The notes: a model not told the origin generated them from the letters alone. DNA of 64,000 nucleotides from Longispora sp047121295 (GCF_047121295.1 NZ_CP139447.1:3906001-3970000), one strand, 5' to 3'; positions 23,418-32,506 are shown, counted from the stretch's first letter. Numbers and translations are program-made.

Positions 23418-25826
23418 TCAGCGCACCCCGCCGGCCGTCCGCCGGGCCGGCGCCCGGCCGGCGGGCTGCCCGGGTGCCGGGGCCGCCGGGGGCAGGACCA
23501 CCGGCAGGGTGCGCGGCTCGCCGGCCCGCAGGTCGTGCGGTTCGCCGTTGTGCCGGATCGTCAGCGACTCCCCGGCCCGCAGCGTGTACGTCGCCGCGTC
23601 GGGCCGGACGTCCACGCGCAGCCGGCGTTCGCCGAGCGAGACGGTGAACGCGAGCCGGGTCAGCGCCGCCGGCAGCCGGGGGCTGAAGCAGGGCGTGGCG
23701 CCGGTCTGCCGCAGGCCGCCGAACCCGGCGACCAGCGCGGTCCAGCTGCCGGCGAGGGACGCCATGTGCAGGCCGTCGCGGGTGTTGTGTTCGAGGTCGT
23801 CGAGGTCCATCAGAGCGGCCTCGCCCAGGTAGTCGTAGGCGAGGTCCAGGTGGCCGGTCTCGGCGGCCAGCACGGCCTGGGTGCAGGCGGACAGGGACGA
23901 GTCCCTGACGGTCAACCGCTCGTAGTAGGCGAAGTTGGCGGCCTTCTGCGCGGCGGTGAACTCGTCGGGGAACAGCTGCATGGCCAGCACCAGGTCGGCC
24001 TGCTTGACGACCTGTTTGCGGTACAGGTCGAAGTACGGCACGTGCAGCAGCAGCGGGTAGCGCCGGGTGCTGAACGCGGCGAAGTCGAACACCTCGTGCG
24101 CGGTGAAGCCCTCCGACTGGGGGTGCACGCCGAGCGCCTCGTCGAAGGGGATCGTCATCGCCCCGGCGGCACGCCGCCAGTCCTCGATCTCCGCCGCGTC
24201 GACGCCCAGCTCTGCGGCCCGCGCCGGGTGGTCGGTCGCGCCGTCGGCGGCGGCGCGCAGGTTCTGCCCGGCCATCAGGTTGGTGTAGACGTTGTTGTCG
24301 GCGACGGCGCTGTACTCGTCCGGCCCGGTCACCCCGTCGATCCGGAACCGGCCGCCCGCGTCGAAGCAGCCCAGCGACCGCCACATCCGCGCGGTGGCCA
24401 CGAGCAGGTCCAGCCCCGCCCCGCCCGCGAACTCGTCGTCGCCGGTCACGTCGCGGTACCGCAGGACGGCCGCCGCGATGCCCGCGTTGAGGTGGAAGGC
24501 GGCCGTGCCGGCGGGCCAGTACGCGGAGCACTCCCGCCCGCCGATCGTGCGCCACGGGAACACCGCCCCGCGCAGTCCGAGCAGGGCGGCGCGTTCCTCG
24601 GCCACGGCCAGGGTGTCCCGGCGCCACTGGAGGGCCTGTCGGGCGGCCCGCGGGACGGCGTAGTCGAGAACGGGCAGCACGAACATCTCGGTGTCCCAGA
24701 ACGCGTGCCCGTCGTACCCGGGACCGGTCAGGCCCTTGGCGGCGAGGGCCCGGCCCTCGCCGCGCGCGCCGGCCTGCAACAGGTGGAACAGGGCGAACCG
24801 CACCGCCTGCTGGATCTCGTCGTCGCCGTGCACCTCGACGTCGGCCCGGTCCCAGAACGCGTCGAGGTAGGCGCGCTGCTCGGCGAGCAGGCCCGCCCAG
24901 CCGGTGGAGCCTGCCGCGACGAGGGCGGCCTCGACCTGGGCGGCGACGCCGGGCAGCGAACGGGCGGCCGACCAGCCGTAGCCGACGTACTTGGTGAGGA
25001 CCAGGCGTTCGCCCGGGGCGAGGAGGGTGGTGACGGTGAACCGGCCGAGGTCGGGACGGCTCTCGGTGCCGGTCGCCACACCGGAGGACGCGTCGAGGGG
25101 GTGGTCCGGTCCGGCCGGCTGGTCGGGAGCGGCCCGCTCGCCGACGACGTGGTCCATGCCCGCCACGACGAGCAGCCCCGTGTTCGCCGTGCGGTGCGCG
25201 AGCAGGACCCGCGCCCCGTCGGCCGTGTGCCGCTCCGGCCGCAGCGGTGCTTTCAGGACGGCGGCGGCCCGGGGGTCGGCCTCGGCGGCCGGCAGCTCCT
25301 CGTTGGCGACCAGTTCGGACTGGAGCACGACCCGGGCCGGGCCGTCCAGGGCCTCGACCTCGTAGCGGACGGCGGCGATGGCGCGCTGGGTGAGCGACAC
25401 CAGCCGGGTCGAGCGGACCCGGACCGTCCGGCCGGCCGGCGACGTCCACTCCGCCGTCCGGGTCAGGGTGCCGGCGCGGAAGTCCAGCACCCGCTCGTGG
25501 CCGCGCAGCGTGCCGTACCGGACGTCGAACGGCTCGTCGTCCACCAGCAGCCGCAGCAGCTTGCCGTTGGTGACGTTGATGACGGTGTCCCCGGCCTCCG
25601 GGTAGCCGTAGCCGACCTCGGCGTACGGCAGCGGGCGCGACTCGTGCACGCCGTTGAGGTAGCAGCCGGGCAGGCCGTGCGGCTCGCCCTCGTCCAGGTT
25701 GCCCCGCCAGCCGAGGTGCCCGTTGGCCAGCGCGAACACCGACTCCGACTGGGCCAGGACGTCCAGGTCCAGTCCGGTCTCCCGCAGGCACCACGGCTCG
25801 ACCCGGAAACCGGGATGTCCGATCAT
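23418..25826 (-). CDS. Glycoside hydrolase family 65 phosphorylase (maltose/trehalose/kojibiose type)
   Basis: 802 residues, usual length for GH65. An N-terminal beta-sandwich (ESVFALANGHLGWRGNLDEG, GCYLNGVHE) precedes the (alpha/alpha)6 barrel, with GLTGPGYDGHAFWDTEMFV and the general-acid Glu504 in DGVTGPDEYSA; KQADLVLAMQLF and DGLHMASLAGSW follow near the C-terminus. It cleaves an alpha-linked disaccharide with phosphate to glucose and beta-glucose 1-phosphate. The start overlaps the stop of a beta-phosphoglucomutase gene (ATGA), which uses exactly that product. Which disaccharide is used cannot be read by eye. Confidence 0.9.
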   Translation of the reverse strand: MIGHPGFRVEPWCLRETGLDLDVLAQSESVFALANGHLGWRGNLDEGEPHGLPGCYLNGVHESRPLPYAEVGYGYPEAGDTVINVTNGKLLRLLVDDEPFDVRYGTLRGHERVLDFRAGTLTRTAEWTSPAGRTVRVRSTRLVSLTQRAIAAVRYEVEALDGPARVVLQSELVANEELPAAEADPRAAAVLKAPLRPERHTADGARVLLAHRTANTGLLVVAGMDHVVGERAAPDQPAGPDHPLDASSGVATGTESRPDLGRFTVTTLLAPGERLVLTKYVGYGWSAARSLPGVAAQVEAALVAAGSTGWAGLLAEQRAYLDAFWDRADVEVHGDDEIQQAVRFALFHLLQAGARGEGRALAAKGLTGPGYDGHAFWDTEMFVLPVLDYAVPRAARQALQWRRDTLAVAEERAALLGLRGAVFPWRTIGGRECSAYWPAGTAAFHLNAGIAAAVLRYRDVTGDDEFAGGAGLDLLVATARMWRSLGCFDAGGRFRIDGVTGPDEYSAVADNNVYTNLMAGQNLRAAADGATDHPARAAELGVDAAEIEDWRRAAGAMTIPFDEALGVHPQSEGFTAHEVFDFAAFSTRRYPLLLHVPYFDLYRKQVVKQADLVLAMQLFPDEFTAAQKAANFAYYERLTVRDSSLSACTQAVLAAETGHLDLAYDYLGEAALMDLDDLEHNTRDGLHMASLAGSWTALVAGFGGLRQTGATPCFSPRLPAALTRLAFTVSLGERRLRVDVRPDAATYTLRAGESLTIRHNGEPHDLRAGEPRTLPVVLPPAAPAPGQPAGRAPARRTAGGVR

Positions 25827-26542
25827 GGCGTCAGCAGTTCGGCGAGGTCGGTCACCACGACGTCGGCTCCGGCGGCGCGCAGGTCGTCGGCCTGTCCGAC
25901 CCGGTCCACGCCGACCACGTACCCGAACTCGCCGGCCCGGCCGGCCCGCACCCCGGCGAGCGCGTCCTCGAACACGGCGGCCTCCCCCGGCGCAGTCCCC
26001 AGGACCCGGGCGGCCTCCAGGTACGTGTCCGGCGCCGGCTTGCCCGCCAGCGCGCGCCGGGTGGCCACCAAGCCGTCGATCCGCGCGTCGAACAGGTCGG
26101 CGATGCCGGCGGCCTCCAGGACGGCCCGGCAGTTCGTGCTGGCCGACACCACGGCGGTGCGCAGGCCGGCGGCGCGGACGGCGTGCGCGTACCGGACGGA
26201 GCCCTCGTAGGGGTCGACCCCGTCGTGACGCAGCCGGCGCAGGACCAGGGCGTTCTTCCGGTCGCCGAGCTCACGGACCTCGTCCTCGGCGAGGTGGATG
26301 CCCCGGGAGGCGAGGAACGCGCGGGTACCGTCGGCGCGGGCCCGGCCGTCCACGTACCGGTCGTAGTCGGCGACCGGGTCGAAGGGCACGAACGGCTCGC
26401 CGGTCCGCCGGGCGCGCTCCGCGAGGTACCCGTCGAAAAGGTCCTTCCAGGCGGCGGCGTGCACCGTGGCGGTCCGGGTCAGCACGCCGTCCAGGTCGAA
26501 CAGGCACGCCCGGGTGCCCGCCGGCAGCCCCAGTCCGGTCAT
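25823..26542 (-). CDS. pgmB: Beta-phosphoglucomutase-like HAD phosphatase
   Basis: 239 residues. HAD motif I is CLFDLDGVLTRT with Asp15 and Asp17; the cap domain carries HAAAWKDLFD; motif II is AVVSASTN; motif III/IV are LAGKPAPDTYLEAA and AAVFEDALAGVRAGRAG. This order and the cap fit beta-phosphoglucomutase, which turns beta-glucose 1-phosphate into glucose 6-phosphate. It is coupled by ATGA to the GH65 gene, so both form a disaccharide-to-glycolysis route. Start at 26542 has GGGAGG 6 nt upstream. Confidence 0.88.
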   Translation of the reverse strand: MTGLGLPAGTRACLFDLDGVLTRTATVHAAAWKDLFDGYLAERARRTGEPFVPFDPVADYDRYVDGRARADGTRAFLASRGIHLAEDEVRELGDRKNALVLRRLRHDGVDPYEGSVRYAHAVRAAGLRTAVVSASTNCRAVLEAAGIADLFDARIDGLVATRRALAGKPAPDTYLEAARVLGTAPGEAAVFEDALAGVRAGRAGEFGYVVGVDRVGQADDLRAAGADVVVTDLAELLTP

Positions 26543-26617
26543 CGACAACCTCCCGTCCGGCCCCCTGTCCCCGCAGCCTATGTCGCGGGCGCTCACGACG
26601 TCGGCCGAACGGCCGGC

Positions 26618-28540
26618 TCAGGCGTCCAGCCAGCGCCGGTAGGCGTCGAACGTGAAGTCGCGGCCCAGGAAGTCCCGGACCAGGTCCGCCGCCGGGGCGC
26701 TGGCCCCGGGCGCGAGCACCGCCTCGCGGTAGCGGGCGGCCCGGGCCGGGTCGAGCAGGTCGTCGGCGTCGAAGGCGGTCAGCAGGTCCTTGGCGATGAC
26801 CAGGCTCCACATGTAGGTGTAGACGAACGCGGAGTAGCCGTCGAGGTGCCCGAAGGACAGGTGCATCCGGGGATCGTCCACATAGCGGTACGGCAGGTGC
26901 TCCGCCGCCGTCGCGCGTTCGACGGCGACCGGGTCCACGTCGGCGCCCCGGTGCAGTTCGAGGCTGAGGGCCGCGTAGAACATCTGCTGGCGGACGTCGA
27001 GGCCCTTGCCGAACTCCTCGGCGGCCAGCATCCGCGCCACGGTCCCCGCGTCGATCGGCGCGCCGGTGTCCTGGTGGGTGGCGAACGTCGCCAGGGTCGC
27101 GGGGTCGCGCACCCACTCCTCCAGCAGCTGCGACGGGGCCTCGATGAAGTCCCGCTCGATCGTCATGCCGGAGTTGACCGACCAGCGGACCTGGCCGCAG
27201 AACACGTGGTGCAGCAGGTGCCCGAACTCGTGGAAGAACGTCACGACGTCCGACGGCTGCATCAGCGCCGGCTCGGCGGTCGGCCGCGGGAAGTTGCAGA
27301 GCAGAGCGCATTCGGGGGTACGCACGCCCCGCTTGCCCGTGACGATCCGGTACATGGCCGCGTGGCTGAACTTGTCGGGCCTCGGGAACATGTCCAGCCG
27401 GATCCGGCCGAGCAGCGCGTCGTCCTCGTAGACGTCGTAGGTCTCCACGTCCGGGTGCCAGACCGGCACGTCCGGGCGGGGCCGGAACTCGATCCCGAAC
27501 AGCCGGCTCGCGACGGCCATCAGGCCGGCCTTGACCCGCTCGTACTCGAAGTAGGGCCGGACCGACTGCGAGTCGAACGCGAACTGCTCGGAGCGGACCC
27601 TGTCGGTCAGGTGCCCGAGGTCCCAGGGCCGCAGCTCGGTGGCGTCGGGCTCGTCGACCCGCTTGCGGGCCAGCAGCACCTCGACGTCGCGGGCGGCCCG
27701 GTCGGCGGCCATCGCGGACACCTCGGCGATGAACCCGGCGGCGGCGGCCTCCGAGCCGATCATCTTGTTGGCCGTGATGTAGTCGGCCCAGGTGTGAAAG
27801 CCCAGCAGGTTGGCCAGCTCGTGCCGGCCGGCGAGCAGGTCGGCCAGCACCGGCACGTTGGCGGGGTGCCCGCGCCGCCGGTTGAGCCGCCACAGCCGCT
27901 CCCGGGCGTCGGCGTCCGTCGAGTACGTCAGGAACGGCACCAGGTCCGGATAGTTCGTGCTGATCGTGACCTGCCCGTCGGCGTCCGGCGGGTGGGCGGC
28001 CACGTAGTCGGCGGGCAGCCCCGCGAGGGCCCCCTCGCCGGTCACCAGCAGCCGGGTGTCGGCGGCGATGTTGCGGCCGAACGCCTGCCCCAGCCCGACG
28101 AGCCGGTCGTGCAGCGCCCGGACCCGCTCCCGGGTCTCCTCGTCGCGGTCCACGCCGAGCAGCCGCATGTCCCGCAGCGCCCGGGTCACCAGGTGCCGGG
28201 CCGGGCCGTCCACACTGGACAGATCGATGGCGGCCAGGGCCGCGTACACGGCCGGGTCCAGGGAGAACTCCGTGCCGGCCCGCACGATCAGCTGCTCGGT
28301 GTCCTCGGCGGCGGCCCGCAGCTCCGGGTCCGGGTGCGCCTGGCGGATCAGCATCGCGAGGTGCTGGGCGTTGTCGAGCGCGGCCCGGGCCTCGTCGTAG
28401 CGGTCCACGGCGTCGAGCGGCGCGAGGGTGCCGGCACCGGCGACGAACGCCGCCATGCCGGCCCGGGCCGTCTCGATGGCCTCGGCCGTGGCGGCCCGGA
28501 GCTGGTCGGGGGTGCCGGTGAGCACCGGAGTCTCTGCCAT
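26618..28540 (-). CDS. M3 family oligopeptidase (thimet/oligopeptidase F-like)
   Basis: 640 residues. The zinc motif is FFHEFGHLLHH (HEFGH at about 437-441), with the downstream Glu in DFIEAPSQLLEEWV as third ligand. The substrate region DGYSAFVYTYMWSLVIAKDL and the C-terminal LGRDFTFDAYRRWL are typical of M3 peptidases. These cytoplasmic zinc enzymes degrade short peptides. No signal peptide. Start at 28540 is preferred; the extension to 28582 is short and lacks support. The 75-base gap to the beta-phosphoglucomutase start suggests a separate function even if co-transcribed. Confidence 0.9.
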   Translation of the reverse strand: MAETPVLTGTPDQLRAATAEAIETARAGMAAFVAGAGTLAPLDAVDRYDEARAALDNAQHLAMLIRQAHPDPELRAAAEDTEQLIVRAGTEFSLDPAVYAALAAIDLSSVDGPARHLVTRALRDMRLLGVDRDEETRERVRALHDRLVGLGQAFGRNIAADTRLLVTGEGALAGLPADYVAAHPPDADGQVTISTNYPDLVPFLTYSTDADARERLWRLNRRRGHPANVPVLADLLAGRHELANLLGFHTWADYITANKMIGSEAAAAGFIAEVSAMAADRAARDVEVLLARKRVDEPDATELRPWDLGHLTDRVRSEQFAFDSQSVRPYFEYERVKAGLMAVASRLFGIEFRPRPDVPVWHPDVETYDVYEDDALLGRIRLDMFPRPDKFSHAAMYRIVTGKRGVRTPECALLCNFPRPTAEPALMQPSDVVTFFHEFGHLLHHVFCGQVRWSVNSGMTIERDFIEAPSQLLEEWVRDPATLATFATHQDTGAPIDAGTVARMLAAEEFGKGLDVRQQMFYAALSLELHRGADVDPVAVERATAAEHLPYRYVDDPRMHLSFGHLDGYSAFVYTYMWSLVIAKDLLTAFDADDLLDPARAARYREAVLAPGASAPAADLVRDFLGRDFTFDAYRRWLDA

Positions 28541-28599
28541 GCCGGGCAGCCTACCCACGGACGGCCCCGCCCGCGTCGGCATATCCGGGGAGCCGCCCG

Positions 28600-28704
28600 G
28601 TGGCGTCTCCCCGGGTCTACGTCCTCGGGCCGGATGCCGGCCTGGTCAAGGACAAGCTGGCCTGGCTCGTCCCGAAGGCGGGCGCGCGGCAGGCCTCGGC
28701 CTGA
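28600..28704 (+). CDS. Small ORF or gene remnant (34 aa)
   Basis: GTG at 28600 has GGGGAG 8 nt upstream. The peptide (ending LVKDKLAWLVPKAGARQASA) has Lys and hydrophobic residues in a helix-like pattern and G/C-ending codons. It could be a tiny protein or the 3' stump of a lost gene. It sits between the divergent M3 gene and the convergent MFS gene. No family recognised. Confidence 0.3.
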   Translation: MASPRVYVLGPDAGLVKDKLAWLVPKAGARQASA

Positions 28705-28732
28705 CCGCCACGCGTCGCGGTGGTCCGGGGCC

Positions 28733-29377
28733 TCACCCCCACGGCCCGGCCGGTGTTCCTCCGGTCGGCTGGGGCGCCCGCCGGTTCCCCGCGACGATCC
28801 CGCTCACCAGGCTGGACACGAACGCCACCGCCCCTACCGGCACGGCCAGCATGAACGGCACCCGCCAGCTGGCCGCCTCCGCCAGCACCGCCCCGACCAC
28901 CGGTCCCGCGACCAGCCCCGCCAGGACCAGGCCGCCGACGACCGCCGCCGCCCCCACCCGCCGTGTTCCCATCCCCACGACCAACGCGGCCGCGACCCCC
29001 CACGCGAGACCCGCCCCGAACCCGGTCACCGCCCGGCCGACCAGTAACGGCCCACCGCCCGGAGCGAACGCCGTCACCAGCGATCCCAGGACCAGGACCG
29101 CCCCGGCGGGCAGCGCGACGGCGGTCGGCCACCGCCCGCCCAGCAGGACACCGACCGGGAGGGCCAGCACCGCCGGCAACAGGTAGGCGAGGAGGATCCC
29201 GCCGAGCACCGAGGTCGACAGGCCCATGTCCCGCTGGATCGCGGTCCATTCGGTACCGACGGCGACGGTGAGCAGGAACGCGCCCAGCGACCCGGCGACG
29301 GCCGGCCCGGCCAGCGGCCAGATCGGACGGACGCCGGAGCCGTCGGGGGGAACGGGGCCGGGAAGATAGGGGTTCAT
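28733..29377 (-). CDS. Half-size MFS-like membrane protein
   Basis: 214 residues with about six hydrophobic spans, roughly half a normal MFS transporter. AVAGSLGAFLLTVAVGTEW begins the first span, GVLLGGRWPT is in the place of loop 2-3, and GRAVTGFGAGLAWGVAAALV matches MFS motif B/span 4. The C-terminal NRRAPQPTGG tail is soluble. Either it works as a dimer of six-span units or the second half was lost; no second half lies downstream. Start at 29377 is preferred over 29401. Confidence 0.7.
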   Translation of the reverse strand: MNPYLPGPVPPDGSGVRPIWPLAGPAVAGSLGAFLLTVAVGTEWTAIQRDMGLSTSVLGGILLAYLLPAVLALPVGVLLGGRWPTAVALPAGAVLVLGSLVTAFAPGGGPLLVGRAVTGFGAGLAWGVAAALVVGMGTRRVGAAAVVGGLVLAGLVAGPVVGAVLAEAASWRVPFMLAVPVGAVAFVSSLVSGIVAGNRRAPQPTGGTPAGPWG

Positions 29378-29464
29378 CCCGAGAGCATACGGTCGGCGCA
29401 AGCGACTTGCCGACGCCGGACACCGACATCATGATCTTGCTGGTCACCATCCAGCGAGGAGAGG

Positions 29465-29656
29465 TCACACTGAGCCAGCCGCCGACGCTGCCCGCCGTCC
29501 TGATCGCCACGGACCGGGTCCTGCCGCGCGACCGAGGGCGTCGGCGAGCGTGCTGCGCGGCCGGCCGGACCTGCGGGCGAGGTCCCGCAGCGAGGGGTTC
29601 CCCGACCAGCGCCGCAGTGCCCGCAGGCGCAGCGGGAACTCCGCCTGCGTCGCCAC
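29465..29656 (-). pseudogene. Truncated XRE-type helix-turn-helix gene
   Basis: The first 42 residues (EFPLRLRALRRWSGNPSLRD, then GRPRSTLADALGR) match the N-terminal HTH of large actinobacterial regulators that continue with NB-ARC, TPR or WD40 parts. Here the reading turns into low-complexity sequence and stops at 63 residues, with no continuation in other frames. It is most likely the stump of a lost regulator. The region 29397-29842 has no other gene. Confidence 0.5.
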
Positions 29657-29801
29657 CCCGTCGGGCGAGGGCGCCGTGGATCGTCGGCCATTGCGTACCC
29701 CCCAGGGTCGGGTGTGGACCTGCGGTTTGCCACCCTACGTCGCCCGTGGGGGCCCGACCAGTCCCGGACGGCCGGGCGGCTTCCGGCATCCCCTGGGCTG
29801 T

Positions 29802-29829
29802 GGGGTGCCCGGCGACCACCGGGCACCCC
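29802..29829 (-). terminator. Terminator of the alpha/beta hydrolase gene
   Basis: GGGGTGCCCGG (29802-29812) and CCGGGCACCCC (29819-29829) pair perfectly over 11 bp around a 6-base loop, 14 bases past the hydrolase stop. Confidence 0.75.
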
Positions 29830-29842
29830 GCGGGTCACGGAG

Positions 29843-30631
29843 CTACAGACCGCCGAGGAACGTCCGCACCGCCGTGGCGAAGCCGGCCGGGTCGGCGGTG
29901 TGCACGAAGTGGTCCGTGTCGAGCTCGACGAGGGTGGTGCCCGGCCGCCGCTCGACCATGGCGTGGCCCTGCTCCCGGGGCAGCGCCTGGCTGCGCAGGG
30001 CGAGGACCAGCAGCGCCGGGCAGGCGCTGCCCGTCCAGTCGGCCCACCGGTCGCCGTGGGTGCCCTCCTCGGACAGGATCGTGTCGGCCGGGTGGAACGG
30101 CAGCCGCCAGCCACGGTCGGCGAGTTCGCGGACGCTCGCGGCGAACATCGGAGCCATCGGGCCCAGCCCGGCGAGCAGGGCGTCGCGGGTCGGGGCGGAG
30201 TACGGCACGGCGGCCAGGAACGCCAGCGGGCTCGGTCCGCCGGCGCGCTGCGCGACCGGGCCGTCCTCGTTGATCAGCGCGACGACCCGCTCCGGGTGCC
30301 GGGCGGCGAGCTGGTAGGCGGTGATGCCGCCGCCGGAGTGGCCGAGCACCACGGCCCGCCCGATGCCCAGCGCGTCGAGCAGGGCGACGGCGTCGGCGAC
30401 GTAGTCGGCCCGGGTGTAGGTCGTGGCCCGGTCGGAGTCGCCGTGTCCGCGCTGGTCGGGGGCGATCACCCGCCACTCGTCGCCCAGCTCGGCGGCCAGG
30501 TCGGCCCAGGTGGCGCCCTCGGCGAGGTGGCCGTGCAGGGCGAGCAGCGGGCGGCCGGTACCCCCGAAGTCGAGGTAGGAGAGCCGGCGGCCGTCGATGG
30601 TGATCTCGGCGCGGGTGGCGGTGGTGTTCAT
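29843..30631 (-). CDS. Alpha/beta hydrolase
   Basis: 262 residues. The oxyanion region is PLLALHGHLAEGATW, the next block is VIAPDQRGHGDSDRA, the nucleophile elbow is VVLGHSGGGITAY (catalytic Ser), and the His is in VELDTDHFVHTA. It resembles the epoxide hydrolase/haloperoxidase-type group, but the substrate is open. Start at 30631 has GAGGAG 6 nt upstream. It is divergent from an AraC-type regulator, with about 140 bases between starts, so that regulator may control it. Confidence 0.88.
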   Translation of the reverse strand: MNTTATRAEITIDGRRLSYLDFGGTGRPLLALHGHLAEGATWADLAAELGDEWRVIAPDQRGHGDSDRATTYTRADYVADAVALLDALGIGRAVVLGHSGGGITAYQLAARHPERVVALINEDGPVAQRAGGPSPLAFLAAVPYSAPTRDALLAGLGPMAPMFAASVRELADRGWRLPFHPADTILSEEGTHGDRWADWTGSACPALLVLALRSQALPREQGHAMVERRPGTTLVELDTDHFVHTADPAGFATAVRTFLGGL

Positions 30632-30772
30632 CGTGTGCTCCTCGGTGCTGGGCTGTTGCGACCACTGTCGCCCGCCCCGCGCACCGGCCGCGCACCGCCG
30701 ACTGACCGCCGCTGACGGCGGCGCCCCCGGGTCCGGGTGGCAGACTGGGGTTCTGGGCGAGAGGGGGCCGGG

Positions 30773-31474
30773 TTGGGCCTGGAGATCGAGAGCAGACCGT
30801 CCGAGCTGCCGCACATCCAGCGGGTGTGGCGCAGCCGCAGCGGCGAGGCGGGCCAGATGGTGTCGATCGCCACGTCGCACTGGGAGCTCGTGTTCTGGGA
30901 GCAGCAGGGCGTCGTGCGGGCGGCCGTGCTGGGCCCCGAGGGCACGGCGAGCCTCGCCGAGGTCCCCGCCGACGCCGAGTTCTTCGGGATCAGCTTCGCG
31001 CCGGGTACGTCGATGCCGCACATCCCGGTCAGCCGGCTCGTGGGCGGCACCGCGTCGATCCCCGACGTGACCCGGCGTTCGGTGTGGCTGAAGGGTTCGG
31101 CCTGGCACGTCCCGAACTACGACAACGCCGAGGCGTTCGTGCGGCGGATGGTGCGCGAGGGCATCGTGGACCTCGATCCGGTCGTGCCCGCCGTGCTCGC
31201 CGGCGCCAGCCCCGACGTCACCGACCGCACCCTGCAGCGGCGCTTCGTCGCGGCCACCGGCCTGACCCAGGGCGCCATCCGGCAGATCGACCGCGCCCGG
31301 CAGGCGGCGGTGCTGATCCGGGAGGGGGTGGCCGCCCAGGACGTGGTGCACCTGCTGGGGTACTTCGACCAGCCGCACCTGGCCCGGTCCCTGAAGAAGT
31401 ACATCGGGCTGACCGCCACCCAACTGGGCGCGCGGGACGGCACGCCGCCGCTGTCGCTTCTGTACAAGACCTGA
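30773..31474 (+). CDS. AraC-family regulator
   Basis: About 233 residues. The C-terminal HTH pair is recognisable: TDRTLQRRFVAATGLTQGAI, then RARQAAVLIREGVAAQDVVH and a second helix-turn-helix GYFDQPHLARSLKKYIGLTA ending TPTQL-like as TATQLG. The N-terminal 140 residues carry SHWELVFWEQQG and FFGISFAPGTSM, the ligand/cupin-like part seen in DUF6597-type AraC proteins. Start is uncertain: TTG at 30773 has GAGAGGGGG upstream; GTG at 30737 is also in frame. Candidate targets are the divergent hydrolase and the reductase-like gene downstream. Confidence 0.8.
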   Translation: MGLEIESRPSELPHIQRVWRSRSGEAGQMVSIATSHWELVFWEQQGVVRAAVLGPEGTASLAEVPADAEFFGISFAPGTSMPHIPVSRLVGGTASIPDVTRRSVWLKGSAWHVPNYDNAEAFVRRMVREGIVDLDPVVPAVLAGASPDVTDRTLQRRFVAATGLTQGAIRQIDRARQAAVLIREGVAAQDVVHLLGYFDQPHLARSLKKYIGLTATQLGARDGTPPLSLLYKT

Positions 31475-31553
31475 CCCGGGACGCGCGCCTAGTGTTCATG
31501 ACGTAGCCGACGGGGTACACGAGAGACCCCCGGACCGATCATGGAGGAATGTC

Positions 31554-32108
31554 ATGCGCAAGGTAGTTTCCGGCCTGTTCGTCTCGGTCGACGGCGTCGC
31601 CCAGGCCCCGAACGAGTGGCAGTTCGCGTTCGACGAGCAGATGGGCGCGGCGCTGACCGAGACCCTGGAGTCGGCGGACACGATCCTGCTGGGCCGGCAG
31701 ACGTTCACCGAGTGGGCCGGCTACTGGCCGACCGTGACGGAGGGTGACGACGCCGGTTTCGCCAAGTGGATCAACGAGTCGCCCAAGTACGTGGTCTCCT
31801 CGACGCTGGACAGCGTCGACGACTGGGCGAACAGTACCCTCGTCAAGGGTGATCTGGTCGCCGCCGTCAACGAGCTGAAGGCGGCCGAGGGCAAGAACAT
31901 CACCGTCGCCGGCAGCCCGACGCTGGTGCGCTCGCTGCTGGAGCTGGACCTGCTCGACGAGCTGGTGCTGCTGATCCACCCGGTGATCGCCGGCGAGGGC
32001 CGCAAGCGGCTGTTCGCCGACGACGCGGCGCTGAAGAAGCTGGAGCTGGTGAGCGCGCAGCCGACCAGCAGCGGGGTCATCATCGCGACCTACCGCCCGG
32101 TGCGCTGA
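31554..32108 (+). CDS. Dihydrofolate reductase family protein (RibD C-terminal type)
   Basis: 184 residues. RKVVSGLFVSVDGVAQAPNE is the N-terminal strand pair, SADTILLGRQTFTEWAGYWP the cofactor region, and ITVAGSPTLVRSLLELDLLD with LLIHPVIAGEGRKRLF the C-terminal half. These proteins bind NADPH and reduce unidentified small molecules; few are true folate enzymes. GGAGGAAT lies before the ATG. It follows the AraC gene by 79 bases on the same strand and may be under its control. Confidence 0.88.
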   Translation: MRKVVSGLFVSVDGVAQAPNEWQFAFDEQMGAALTETLESADTILLGRQTFTEWAGYWPTVTEGDDAGFAKWINESPKYVVSSTLDSVDDWANSTLVKGDLVAAVNELKAAEGKNITVAGSPTLVRSLLELDLLDELVLLIHPVIAGEGRKRLFADDAALKKLELVSAQPTSSGVIIATYRPVR

Positions 32109-32223
32109 TCGGTTCGGCATCCGCTCCGGGCTGGCGACGAGGCGGAGCATCCAGGCGCGCCGGCGCGGCGCGACCGCTGTCGGGCCCGGACAGTGCGACT
32201 CGCCACAGCCGGCGCGCCACGCC

Positions 32224-32251
32224 TTGACACCGGGGCGAACGGGGGTAAAGG
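32224..32251 (+). promoter_or_regulatory. Likely promoter of the M-box transcript
   Basis: TTGACA (32224-32229), 16 bases, TAAAGG (32246-32251), about 25 bases before the riboswitch begins. The -35 is an exact consensus; the -10 is weak. Confidence 0.5.
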
Positions 32252-32273
32252 CTACCAGGGTTGTACGAGGCAC

Positions 32274-32425
32274 CTCGTTAGGTGAGGCGTCTGCTCTGGA
32301 TACAGGCCACTGACCCCACGACGTCGAGAGACGCCCAGGTTCAGGACAGGTCTCCCCGGCCTAAGGGGTGACCCCAAGTGGCTTCCCGCACGGGATACGC
32401 CGGGCAGTGCTGAAGCTCTTACGAG
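32274..32425 (+). promoter_or_regulatory. M-box (ykoK) magnesium riboswitch
   Basis: The conserved M-box parts occur in order: CGTTAGGTGAGGC near the 5' end, a GGATAC element, GAGAGACGCC in the middle, and CAGTGCTGAAGCTCT close to the 3' end. P1 closes with CTCGT (32274-32278) against ACGAG (32421-32425). M-box RNAs bind several Mg2+ ions and shut down Mg2+ transport genes when Mg2+ is ample. The next gene is an NRAMP-type transporter at 32710, with a hairpin and a small ORF in between. The match is strong without any search. Confidence 0.9.
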
Positions 32426-32426
32426 A

Positions 32427-32451
32427 CAGGGGTGCGGTGTTCCGCCCCCTG
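32427..32451 (+). terminator. Expression-platform hairpin of the M-box
   Basis: CAGGGG-T-GCGG pairs with CCGCCCCCTG (10 bp with one bulged T, TGTT loop) starting one base after P1 of the riboswitch. There is no T-run. It fits a terminator or a switchable stem that forms when Mg2+ is bound. Confidence 0.6.
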
Positions 32452-32506
32452 CCGCCACGCACGGCGTCGACGGTGTCGGCGCCCAGGTCGGAGGAGGTGA
32501 GGTCCC

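Noticed and set aside
21282..26210. A 1642-codon open frame on the plus strand
   Set aside because: It runs antisense through the histidine kinase, GH65 and beta-phosphoglucomutase genes and has Arg/Gly/Val-rich, motif-free sequence. Antisense frames stay open in DNA with G/C at third codon positions.
26183..29047. A 954-codon plus-strand frame over the M3 peptidase
   Set aside because: Antisense of a well-defined zinc peptidase; composition is typical of a shadow.
29401..29460. A GVGKS-like P-loop on the minus strand that could be the NB-ARC part of the truncated HTH gene
   Set aside because: It is a single short match (SVSGVGKSLA) inside the promoter region of the MFS gene with no other NTPase motif, so chance is more likely.
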